Positions 1 to 7,115 of a stretch of DNA of 12,597 nt are shown one piece after another. A program made the position numbers and the translations under genes. Below the pieces are notes generated by a model. The model had not been told where the DNA came from. It saw nothing but the letters and a program-made list of their open reading frames with translations, and searched no databases. The DNA is taken from the NCBI GenBank assembly GCA_023405565.1, contig JAEXXW010000437.1:1-12597 (forward strand), written 5' to 3'. Position 1 is the first letter of the stretch; every line of letters starts with the position of its first letter. The DNA is from Pseudomonadota bacterium (GTDB taxonomy: Bacteria > Pseudomonadota > Alphaproteobacteria > Rhizobiales > Xanthobacteraceae).

Positions 1-1032
1 CTCTATGGCCACGCGGCCACAGCGGTGGATCATGCGATCCACCGGGTGAAGCTCGCCAGCGGCGCGACCATTCCTTATTCGAAGCTTGTCTTTGCTACTG
101 GATCACGGCCGATCGTGCTGCCGATCCCCGGCCGCGAACTCGCGGGCGTGATGACCTTCCGCGATATGCGTGACGTCGAAACGCTGAAGCTTGCCGGTTC
201 GAAAGCCTGCAACGCAGTGGTGATTGGCGGCGGCCTCCTTGGACTCGAGGCGGCTTACGGTCTCGCCAAGGCCGGCGCCAAAGTCACAGTCATTCATCTG
301 ATGGATCGGCTGATGGAGCGCCAGCTTGATGCCGAAGCAGCACACATGCTCAAGGCCGAGGTTGAAGCCAAGGGTATCGACGTATTGCTGAAGGCGGAAA
401 CCGCGCAATTTGTCGGCGACAGGCATGTGACGCGTGTGGACCTGAAGGACGGCCGTTCGATCCCGGCCGACATCGTCGTCATGTCCGCCGGCATCGCGCC
501 GAATGTTACGCTGGCGCGCACGGCCGGCGTGTCGATCAATCGCGGCATCGTTGTCGATGCACAGATGCAGACCGATATCGCCGGTATCTATGCCATTGGT
601 GAATGCGCGGAACACGATGGCCGCTGTGTCGGCCTCGTCGAGCCGGCCTATGAGCAGGCGGCTGTGTTGGCCGACAACCTGTCCGGCGGCAATGCGGCCT
701 ATGTTGGCAGCATCCCGGCGACAAATCTGAAAGTCACCGGCGTGAACGTCTTTTCCGCAGGCGACTTCATCGGCGCGCCCGGCACCGAGCAGATCTATCT
801 GCGCGATCATGGCCTTGGCATCTACAAGAAGCTCGTCATTGCCAATGACAAGCTGGTCGGAGCGGTGCTGTTCGGCGATACGGTCGACGGCCTCTGGTAT
901 CTCGACCTGATCCGCTCTGGTGTCTCCACCGACAGATTCCGCAACGAACTGGCGTTTGGTCGCGCGTTCGCCGAACGCAAAACCAACTCGGACAAGAACT
1001 TGGGCAAGAATGACGTGGACTTGGCGGCCTGA
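1..1032 (+). CDS. FAD-dependent NAD(P)H oxidoreductase (NirB N-terminal/Flp type), 5' end missing
   Basis: Partial gene: the frame is open from base 1 and ends at TGA 1030-1032, so the visible 343 residues lack the start and the N-terminal FAD-binding GxGxxG. A GTG at 25 is inside the gene, not a start. Visible residues 76-84 (VIGGGLLGLEAA region) are the glycine-rich NAD(P)H-binding loop. The stretch around 95-105 (HLMDRLMERQLD) is typical of the flavoprotein part of assimilatory nitrite reductase NirB. Residues 191-207 (TDIAGIYAIGECAEHDG) are the second FAD-binding motif. The siroheme half of NirB is absent, so this is a stand-alone reductase, comparable to the Flp protein encoded with assimilatory nitrate reductase in Bradyrhizobium. 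It would carry NAD(P)H electrons in the cytoplasm, probably to NasA (inference). nirA starts 1 nt after its stop. A family rubredoxin/ferredoxin reductase role is the main alternative. Confidence 0.88.
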   Translation, partial: LYGHAATAVDHAIHRVKLASGATIPYSKLVFATGSRPIVLPIPGRELAGVMTFRDMRDVETLKLAGSKACNAVVIGGGLLGLEAAYGLAKAGAKVTVIHLMDRLMERQLDAEAAHMLKAEVEAKGIDVLLKAETAQFVGDRHVTRVDLKDGRSIPADIVVMSAGIAPNVTLARTAGVSINRGIVVDAQMQTDIAGIYAIGECAEHDGRCVGLVEPAYEQAAVLADNLSGGNAAYVGSIPATNLKVTGVNVFSAGDFIGAPGTEQIYLRDHGLGIYKKLVIANDKLVGAVLFGDTVDGLWYLDLIRSGVSTDRFRNELAFGRAFAERKTNSDKNLGKNDVDLAA

Positions 1033-1033
1033 T

Positions 1034-1441
1034 ATGTCCGGCGATTTCACCCCCGACCAGAAGCGCTATCTTGAAGGCTTCGTCTCCGGCCTCACGGCGG
1101 CGCGTGCTTCGCGCGGCGTGAACGGCGGCGGGAAGGGCGAGCCGACCGGCCCCGACGCCATCCACATCAAGGCGCAGGACCGTACGATTGCTGCCGGCGG
1201 CAAGCTCGCCGATCAGGAGAAGTTCAAGCGCGAGCTTCACCCCTTCGACGCCTACGGCAAGTTTCGTGAGCAGGCCGAAAAGAACGAAGCGCCGAAGCCC
1301 GCCGACAATTTCCGCTGGCGCTATTTCGGCTTGTTCTACGTGGCGCCGGCGCAGACCTCCTATATGTGCCGCCTGCGCATCGCCAATGGCATCCTGTCGC
1401 ACTGCCAGCTCGCGGGCCTTGCCGACAACCCCGAGAAATAA
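1034..1441 (+). CDS. NirA N-terminal fragment (135 aa) ending at the premature stop
   Basis: This is the piece translated if TAA 1439-1441 terminates. It holds an N-terminal helix motif (residues 5-20, F-T-P-D-Q-K-R-Y-L-E-G-F-V-S-G-L) shared with the downstream CysJ-like protein, then the segment FRWRYFGLFYVAP (residues 93-105) and the CRLRI strand (112-116) of the first nitrite/sulfite reductase ferredoxin-like half-domain. It ends in the middle of that half-domain. It has no siroheme or cluster ligands and could not be active alone. I list it because it is the only part with the native start; I treat it as part of the broken nirA rather than a separate gene. Confidence 0.6.
   Translation: MSGDFTPDQKRYLEGFVSGLTAARASRGVNGGGKGEPTGPDAIHIKAQDRTIAAGGKLADQEKFKRELHPFDAYGKFREQAEKNEAPKPADNFRWRYFGLFYVAPAQTSYMCRLRIANGILSHCQLAGLADNPEK
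1439..1441 (+). other. In-frame nonsense codon (TAA) in nirA
   Basis: TAA at codon 136 of nirA, preceded by GAG AAA and followed by GCC GCG CCG TAC. As I recall NirA homologues, this loop often holds a Tyr or His followed by glycines before the HVTTRANLQ motif; a single change from TAC or TAT (Tyr) would give this TAA. The loop length matches the family, so no indel is needed. TAA gives no hint of selenocysteine (TGA) or pyrrolysine (TAG). Confidence 0.9.
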
Positions 1442-1459
1442 GCCGCGCCGTACTCGCAT

Positions 1460-2794
1460 GTGACGACGCGTGCCAATCTGCAATTGCGAGAGATCGAGCC
1501 GAAAAACGCCACCAACGTCGTCGAGACCATTCAGGATATCGGCCTGTGTTCGCGCGGCTCCGGCGCCGACAATATCCGCAATGTTACCGGCACGCCGACG
1601 GCCGGCATCGATCCGCAGGAATTGCTCGATACACGCTCCTATGCGCGCGAGTGGCATTATCACATCCTCAACGACCGCTCGCTTTACGGCCTGCCGCGCA
1701 AGTTCAATGTCGCCTTCGACGGCGCCGGCAAGATTGCCGTGCTGGAGGACACCAACGACATCGGCTTCCAGGCCGTCGCGGTGAAGGACGGTTTCGGTGT
1801 CGAGCCGGGTATTTATTTCAGGCTAACGCTCGGCGGCATCACCGGCCACAAGGATTTCGCACGCGATACCGGTGTTATCCTGAAGCCGAACGAGGCGACG
1901 CCGCTGTCAGACGCGATCGTACGCGTCTTTATCGAGCATGGTGACCGCACCAATCGTAACAAGGCGCGGCTGAAATATGTGCTTGATGACTGGGGCTTCG
2001 ACAAGTTCCTCCTTGCCGTCGAGGAAAAGCTCGGCCGCACGCTGGTGCGTGTGCCGGCGGAGGCGATTGCCGAACGTCCGGCCTTCGATCGCGTGGCGCA
2101 TATTGGTGTGCATCCGCAGAAGCAGGATGGCCTGCACTGGATCGGCATTGTGCTGCCGGTCGGCAAGATGACGGTCGAGCAGATGCGTGGCATTGCCAGG
2201 GTGTCGCGCGAATGCGGTGATGGCGATATCCGCCTCACCGTCTGGCAGAACCTTCTCATTTCCGGCGTGCCAGTCGACAAGATCGCGCAGGTCGAGGCGG
2301 AGATCACTGCGCTCGGACTGTCGACGAAAGCGACGTCGATCCGCGCCGGCCTCGTCGCCTGCACCGGCGCGACCGGCTGCCGCTTTGCTGCGGCTCATAC
2401 CAAGGAAAGCGCGGAGGAGATCGCGCATTGGTGTGAGGAGCGCTTGCAGCTCGATAGCCCGATCAATATCCATCTCACCGGCTGCCATCATTCCTGCGCG
2501 CAGCATTACATCGGCGATATCGGCCTGATCGGTGCGCGCGTCGCCATCAACGACGACGGCGATACGGTCGATGGCTTCCACATTCATGTCGGCGGTGGCT
2601 ATGGCCCGGATGCCGCGATCGGCCGCGAGATCTATCGCGACGTGAAGTCCGACAGCGCGCCAAAAGTCATCGAGCGGATGCTGAAGGGCTATCTCGCGCA
2701 TCGCGCATCGGCGGACGAAACCTTCATCGCCTTTTCGCGCAGGCATGAGGTCGAGGCGCTGAAAGAGTTGTTCAATGCGGAGGCGGTGGAATGA
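1460..2794 (+). CDS. NirA C-terminal fragment (444 aa) after the premature stop
   Basis: In the same frame as the upstream fragment. GTG 1460, 18 nt after the TAA, is the first possible start, but the bases before it (gccgcgccgtactcgc) contain no Shine-Dalgarno, and in the intact protein this codon is an ordinary Val in HVTTRANLQ. The fragment carries the first catalytic half-domain (GLCSRGSGADNIRNVTG), the second ferredoxin-like half-domain (HIGVHPQKQ, QNLLISGVP) and all four siroheme/[4Fe-4S] cysteines. It lacks the first strands of the N-terminal half-domain, so it is unlikely to fold normally unless complemented by the upstream piece. Its TGA overlaps the next gene's start by 4 nt (ATGA). 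Confidence 0.6.
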   Translation: MTTRANLQLREIEPKNATNVVETIQDIGLCSRGSGADNIRNVTGTPTAGIDPQELLDTRSYAREWHYHILNDRSLYGLPRKFNVAFDGAGKIAVLEDTNDIGFQAVAVKDGFGVEPGIYFRLTLGGITGHKDFARDTGVILKPNEATPLSDAIVRVFIEHGDRTNRNKARLKYVLDDWGFDKFLLAVEEKLGRTLVRVPAEAIAERPAFDRVAHIGVHPQKQDGLHWIGIVLPVGKMTVEQMRGIARVSRECGDGDIRLTVWQNLLISGVPVDKIAQVEAEITALGLSTKATSIRAGLVACTGATGCRFAAAHTKESAEEIAHWCEERLQLDSPINIHLTGCHHSCAQHYIGDIGLIGARVAINDDGDTVDGFHIHVGGGYGPDAAIGREIYRDVKSDSAPKVIERMLKGYLAHRASADETFIAFSRRHEVEALKELFNAEAVE

Positions 2795-4404
2795 CAAGCG
2801 TTTCGCCGCAGCCCATCGTCAATCTCGTTCCCGAGACGGCGCCATTCTCCGACGAGCAGCGCGCCTGGCTGAACGGGTTTTTTGCCGGGCTGGTGTCGCT
2901 CGATGGTGCGGGCGTCACCGCTTTGTCGCCGGAGCAGAATGCAGCGCTGATGCCTCAAGGCGCAGGGAGCGACGGCGATGACGGCGAAGCGCCGTGGCAC
3001 GACCAGTCCATGCCGATGGCCGAGCGCATGACGCTGGCCGAGGGCCGCCCGTTGCGCCGTCGCATGATGGCGGCGATGGCGCAGCAGGATTGCGGCCAGT
3101 GCGGCTACAATTGCGAGGACTATTCCAACAAGCTGTTCGACAAGTCGGAAGAGCGGCTGAATCTTTGCGTGCCGGGTGGCAAGGAAACCGCCCGCATGCT
3201 GAAGCAGCTCTATGAAGAGATCGGCAATACGCCGGCCGCAGCCAAGGCACCGGCGGCGGCTGCGCCTGCCGCTGCAAAGCCTGCGGGCGATGCTGGCCGT
3301 TCGCGCGACAATCCAGCCATTGCGACATTCGTCGGCCGCTATCGCCTCAACGGGCAGGGCTCGGAGAAGGAGACGTTTCATCTCGATTTCGATCTGAGCG
3401 CTGCCAATCTCGATTACGTCGTCGGTGATGCGTTCGGGCTGTTTCCGACCAACGAGCCGGACCTGGCCGATGCCATCATCATGATGCTCGGCGTGCAGCC
3501 GGACATGTCGATCGCGGGCCGGCCGCTGCGCACGATTCTGATCGAGGATGTCGCCCTGTCGCCGGCGCCGGATTCGCTGTTCCAGTTATTCTCCTACATC
3601 ACTGGCGGCGAGCGCCGGCAGAAGGCGAAGGCGCTGGCCTCGGGAGAAGACCCGGACGGCGATGCGACGACGCTCGATGTGCTGGCGACGCTGGAAAAAT
3701 TCGCAGGGGTTCGCCCCGATCCGGAAGCCTTCATCGAGGCGCTGGAGCCGCTGCAGCCGCGTCTTTACTCGATCTCGTCGTCGCCCAAGACTGAGGCTGG
3801 CCGTCTGTCGCTGACGGTGGATACCGTGCGCTACATGATCGGCTCGCGTCTGCGCAAGGGCGTCGCGTCGAACTTTCTCGCCGAGCGCGTCAAGCCGGGC
3901 GATCCGATCAAGGTCTATGTGCAGAAGGCGCATGCCTTCGGTCTGCCGGCCGATCCGTCGGTGCCGGTCATCATGGTCGGGCCGGGCACCGGCGTCGCGC
4001 CGTTCCGCGCCTTCCTGCACGAGAGAATGGCCAGCCGGGCAAAGGGGCCGAACTGGCTGTTCTTCGGTCATCAGCGGCGCGACCATGACTTCTTCTACGA
4101 GGATGAACTGAACGCGATGAAGGCGAATGGCGTGCTCACGCGCCTGTCGCTGGCGTGGTCGCGCGATGGTGATCAGAAATTCTACGTGCAGGATCGCATG
4201 CGTGAGGTCGGCCGCGATCTCTGGTCCTGGCTCGCTGATGGTGCGCATTTCTATGTCTGTGGCGACGCCAAGCGCATGGCCAAGGATGTCGAGCGGGCGC
4301 TGGTCGACATCGTTGCGCAATACGGTGCGCGCACAACCGACGAAGCGGTCGCGTTTCTTGCAGAGTTGAAGAAGAACGGTCGCTATCAGCAGGATGTGTA
4401 TTGA
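2791..4404 (+). CDS. CysJ-like NADPH flavoprotein reductase with N-terminal 4-Cys (Fe-S) domain and no FMN domain
   Basis: A 537-aa cytoplasmic flavoprotein, usually annotated as sulfite reductase subunit alpha. Residues 19-34 form a short helix motif also found at the NirA N terminus. Cysteines 101, 104, 108 and 126 (DCGQCGYNC and LNLC) look like [4Fe-4S] ligands. An Ala/Pro-rich linker follows (about 147-170). The rest is the CysJ-type FAD/NADPH module: RLYSISSS at 324-331 (FAD), GPGTGVAPFR at 397-406 (NADP), YVCGDAKRM around 488-496, and the C-terminal RYQQDVY, nearly the same as E. coli CysJ. The flavodoxin (FMN) domain of classical CysJ is absent; the cysteine domain probably takes over as the electron exit. 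Start ATG 2791 has CGGAGG at 2778-2783 and overlaps the nirA stop by 4 nt. Placed between nirA and nasA, it most likely feeds NADPH electrons to NirA, perhaps to NasA (inference). Confidence 0.85.
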   Translation: MTSVSPQPIVNLVPETAPFSDEQRAWLNGFFAGLVSLDGAGVTALSPEQNAALMPQGAGSDGDDGEAPWHDQSMPMAERMTLAEGRPLRRRMMAAMAQQDCGQCGYNCEDYSNKLFDKSEERLNLCVPGGKETARMLKQLYEEIGNTPAAAKAPAAAAPAAAKPAGDAGRSRDNPAIATFVGRYRLNGQGSEKETFHLDFDLSAANLDYVVGDAFGLFPTNEPDLADAIIMMLGVQPDMSIAGRPLRTILIEDVALSPAPDSLFQLFSYITGGERRQKAKALASGEDPDGDATTLDVLATLEKFAGVRPDPEAFIEALEPLQPRLYSISSSPKTEAGRLSLTVDTVRYMIGSRLRKGVASNFLAERVKPGDPIKVYVQKAHAFGLPADPSVPVIMVGPGTGVAPFRAFLHERMASRAKGPNWLFFGHQRRDHDFFYEDELNAMKANGVLTRLSLAWSRDGDQKFYVQDRMREVGRDLWSWLADGAHFYVCGDAKRMAKDVERALVDIVAQYGARTTDEAVAFLAELKKNGRYQQDVY

Positions 4405-4412
4405 GGGAGCTG

Positions 4413-7115
4413 ATGAACGCGCTCTCCAACGATCCCAAAGTTGTTCGTACCACATGCCCTTATTGCGGTGTCGGCTGCGGCGTGCTGGCGTCGCCGGACG
4501 GGCAGGGCGGTGCGATGATCTCGGGTGATCCCGATCATCCTGCAAATTCAGGACGGCTGTGCTCCAAGGGCTCAGCGCTGGGAGAGACGCTCGGCCTCGA
4601 CACGCGGCTTCTCTATCCGATGGTGCGCCAGCGCGACGGACAGTTTGCACGCACGGACTGGTCCACCGCGCTGGATAAAGTGTCAGACGGCTTGCGCACG
4701 ATCATCGAACGCGATGGTCCCGATGCTGTCGCCTTCTATCTCTCCGGGCAATTGCTGACCGAGGACTATTACATCGCCAACAAGCTGATGAAGGGTTTCA
4801 TCGGCACGGCGAATGTCGATACCAATTCGCGGCTCTGCATGGCGTCGTCTGTTGCCGGACACAAGCGCGCCTTCGGTGCCGATACCGTGCCGGGTGCTTA
4901 TGCCGATCTCGATCAGGCGGATCTCATTGTTCTCGTCGGCTCGAATGCGGCCTGGTGCCATCCGGTGCTGTTCCAGCGCATGATGGCCAACAAGCGCGAA
5001 CGTGGCGCCAGGATCGTGGTAATCGATCCGCGTCGCACGATGACGGCGCAGGAGGCCGATCTGTTTCTGCCTGTTGCACCCGGCATGGACGCGATCCTGT
5101 TCGCGGGGCTGCTCGCTTATCTCGCTGACACGCACAGTCTCGACTTTGAATATATCGCGAAGCATACGACGAACTTCGAAGCGGCGCTTGAGTGCTGCCG
5201 CTCGCTCGCGCCGAACGTGACCAAGGTTTCGCAGGAAACCGGCATCGATACCGCCGACATCATTCGCTTCTACGAGATGTTCGCGGCGACGCGCAATGTC
5301 GTCACCTGTTACTCGCAGGGCGTGAACCAGTCCGCGCAGGGCACTGACAAGGTCAACGCCATCATCAATTGCCATCTTGCGACGGGCCGCATCGGCAGGG
5401 AGGGTTGCGGGCCGTTTTCGCTCACCGGCCAGCCGAATGCGATGGGCGGTCGCGAAGTCGGCGGTCTCGCCAATCAGCTTGCCGCGCATATGGGTTTCTC
5501 TCCGCTCGAGGTGGATCGCGTGCGCCGCTTCTGGAACGCGCCGCGCATCGCCGAACGCGAGGGTCACAAAGCGGTGCAGATGTTCGACGCGATCGACCGC
5601 GGTGAGATCAAGGCTCTCTGGGTGATGGCGACGAACCCCGCCGTGTCGCTACCGAATGCCGGACAGGTGAGCGAGGCGCTGAAAAAGCTCGAACTCCTGA
5701 TCGTGTCCGAGAATGTGCTCCCCAATGACACGGTGATGGCCGGTGCGCACATATTGCTGCCGGCCGCGGCCTGGGGCGAAAAAGGCGGGACGGTGACCAA
5801 TTCCGAACGGAGGATTTCGCGCCAGCGCTCGTTCCTGCCGTTGCCCGGCGAGGCCAGGCCGGACTGGTGGATCGTGGGAGAGGTCGGAAAGCGTCTCGGC
5901 TATGGCGATGCTTTTGATTACGAATCCGCCGCCGATATTTTTCGCGAGCATGCCGCGTTGTCGGCTTACGAGAACAATGGCAGCCGCGATTTCGATATCG
6001 GCGCTTGTGCTGACATGAGCGATCCCGCTTTCGATACGATAACGCCGTTTCAATGGCCGCGCGCAGAAGGGCAGACAGTGCGCGACACGCGCTTCTTTGC
6101 AAACGGACACTTCTATACGACTGATCATAAGGCGCGCTTCATCGCGCCGGAAAGTCCCGCGTTGCATTTCGCCGCGGACGAGAATTTCTCCTTCACGCTT
6201 AATACCGGCCGTGTGCGCGATCAATGGCACACCATGACGCGCACCGGCCTCAGTCCGCGCCTCGCCTCGCATTTGCCCGAGCCATTTGTCGAAGTACATC
6301 CGGACGATGCGGGCGAACATCATCTCGCCGATCAGGGCTTCGCGCGTGTGACGACACGCTACGGCTCCTGTGTCCTGAAGGTGCATGTCACCGACACTCA
6401 ACGCCGCGGCTCTTTGTTTGCGCCCATCCACTGGACCGGTGCCAATGCATCGTCGGCAAGGATCGGAGAGCTGATCAATCCGGTGACGGACCCTTATTCC
6501 GGTCAGCCGGAATCGAAGGCGACACCCGCCAGCATCGAGCGGGTGGATTATCGCTTCACCGGGTTTGTCCTTAGCAAACGACCTGTCAATCTGCCGAAGG
6601 GCGCATGGTGGGTGAAGTCTGCGGCCACAGGCGGCGGCGCTGTGTCGCTGGCCTCCAATGACGGCATCGCGTTCTGGCAGGATTGGGTTCGCGCCATCAT
6701 TGCCGAAGACGGATCGACGTCCGAATTCCTGGATGAGCCGCGCGGTATCTATCGTGTTGCGATGTTCAAGGATGGCCAGCTCGAATTCTGCCTGTTCGTC
6801 GAACCGGCATCGCAGCACCCGCAATGGGAGGCGGCGAAGGCCGTGCTGGCCGCCGGAACGCTTGAGGAGCGACAACGCCGCGCCTTGCTGTCGGGATTGT
6901 CGGCCGATGGCGTCGCCGATCATGGACCGATCATCTGCGCCTGCTTTGGCGTCGGCCTCAAGACCATCCGCGAGGCGATCGCGAGCGGCGCCGCGACGGA
7001 CGTCGCCGGCATCGGCAAAGCTCTGCGCGCCGGCACAAATTGCGGTTCGTGCCAGCCCGAACTGAAAAGGATCATCGCTCATGAGCAGCATGAACGCACC
7101 GCGCACGCCGTCTGA
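4413..7115 (+). CDS. nasA: Assimilatory nitrate reductase, molybdenum catalytic subunit with C-terminal BFD-like [2Fe-2S] domain
   Basis: A 900-aa cytoplasmic enzyme that reduces nitrate to nitrite. Residues 15-50 hold the N-terminal [4Fe-4S] ligands Cys15, Cys18, Cys22 and Cys50 (CPYCGVGC, LCSKG). Cys142 in NSRLCMASSVAG is at the expected place of the molybdenum-ligating cysteine. The molybdopterin oxidoreductase core follows, then the dinucleotide-binding domain (from about residue 590, NTGRVRDQWHTMTRTG). The last 60 residues are a BFD-like [2Fe-2S] domain with Cys842, 844, 877 and 880 (CxC, CGSC), the port for electrons from a reductase in proteobacterial NasA. No twin-arginine signal, which fits the assimilatory form. 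I chose ATG 4413 over the in-frame TTG 4401, which would add four residues: GAGG at 4403-4406 is well spaced for the ATG. The gap to the previous gene is 8 nt. Also called nasC in Bradyrhizobium. Confidence 0.93.
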   Translation: MNALSNDPKVVRTTCPYCGVGCGVLASPDGQGGAMISGDPDHPANSGRLCSKGSALGETLGLDTRLLYPMVRQRDGQFARTDWSTALDKVSDGLRTIIERDGPDAVAFYLSGQLLTEDYYIANKLMKGFIGTANVDTNSRLCMASSVAGHKRAFGADTVPGAYADLDQADLIVLVGSNAAWCHPVLFQRMMANKRERGARIVVIDPRRTMTAQEADLFLPVAPGMDAILFAGLLAYLADTHSLDFEYIAKHTTNFEAALECCRSLAPNVTKVSQETGIDTADIIRFYEMFAATRNVVTCYSQGVNQSAQGTDKVNAIINCHLATGRIGREGCGPFSLTGQPNAMGGREVGGLANQLAAHMGFSPLEVDRVRRFWNAPRIAEREGHKAVQMFDAIDRGEIKALWVMATNPAVSLPNAGQVSEALKKLELLIVSENVLPNDTVMAGAHILLPAAAWGEKGGTVTNSERRISRQRSFLPLPGEARPDWWIVGEVGKRLGYGDAFDYESAADIFREHAALSAYENNGSRDFDIGACADMSDPAFDTITPFQWPRAEGQTVRDTRFFANGHFYTTDHKARFIAPESPALHFAADENFSFTLNTGRVRDQWHTMTRTGLSPRLASHLPEPFVEVHPDDAGEHHLADQGFARVTTRYGSCVLKVHVTDTQRRGSLFAPIHWTGANASSARIGELINPVTDPYSGQPESKATPASIERVDYRFTGFVLSKRPVNLPKGAWWVKSAATGGGAVSLASNDGIAFWQDWVRAIIAEDGSTSEFLDEPRGIYRVAMFKDGQLEFCLFVEPASQHPQWEAAKAVLAAGTLEERQRRALLSGLSADGVADHGPIICACFGVGLKTIREAIASGAATDVAGIGKALRAGTNCGSCQPELKRIIAHEQHERTAHAV
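7065..7071 (+). promoter_or_regulatory. Ribosome binding site of cysG inside nasA
   Basis: AAAAGGA lies 9 nt before ATG 7081, within the 3' end of nasA. It supports ATG 7081 as the cysG start rather than the in-frame ATG at 7090, and means cysG translation begins while ribosomes are finishing nasA. Confidence 0.55.

Larger units (their letters stand above)
1034..2794 (+). pseudogene. nirA: nirA, siroheme [4Fe-4S] nitrite reductase, interrupted by an in-frame TAA stop
   Basis: Read through as one frame this is a 586-codon nitrite/sulfite reductase hemoprotein, the usual size for NirA, which reduces nitrite to ammonium with six electrons. ATG 1034 lies 1 nt after the upstream stop and has no good Shine-Dalgarno, so it is probably coupled. 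Codon 136 (1439-1441) is TAA. The codons before (to EK) and after (AAPYSHVTTRANLQ) are in the same frame and both match the family, so the lesion is a nonsense substitution, not a frameshift. The C-terminal half keeps all four siroheme/[4Fe-4S] cysteines at codons 443, 449, 484 and 488 (CTGATGC and GCHHSC). Apart from the stop the frame looks well conserved, so loss is recent or the stop is a sequence error. It sits with the CysJ-like flavoprotein and nasA. Sulfite reductase is the alternative, but the neighbours favour nitrite. Confidence 0.85.

Noticed and set aside
1439..1441. Recoding of the nirA stop as selenocysteine or pyrrolysine
   Set aside because: Those use TGA and TAG; this is TAA, and no cysteine or special residue is expected in this loop.
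103..1663. Long minus-strand open frames (103-1050 and 836-1663) opposite the Flp-type gene and nirA
   Set aside because: Mirror frames of the coding strand with no family motifs; the second spans three features and would be antisense to all of them.
1366..1944. 192-codon plus-strand frame crossing the nirA stop, considered as evidence of a frameshift in nirA
   Set aside because: It is in another frame and its translation does not resemble NirA. The true frame resumes NirA homology directly on both sides of the TAA, so there is no frameshift.
4401..4412. TTG 4401 as the nasA start
   Set aside because: It overlaps the previous stop, adds only four residues, and ATG 4413 has GAGG at good spacing; the difference is small and cannot be excluded.
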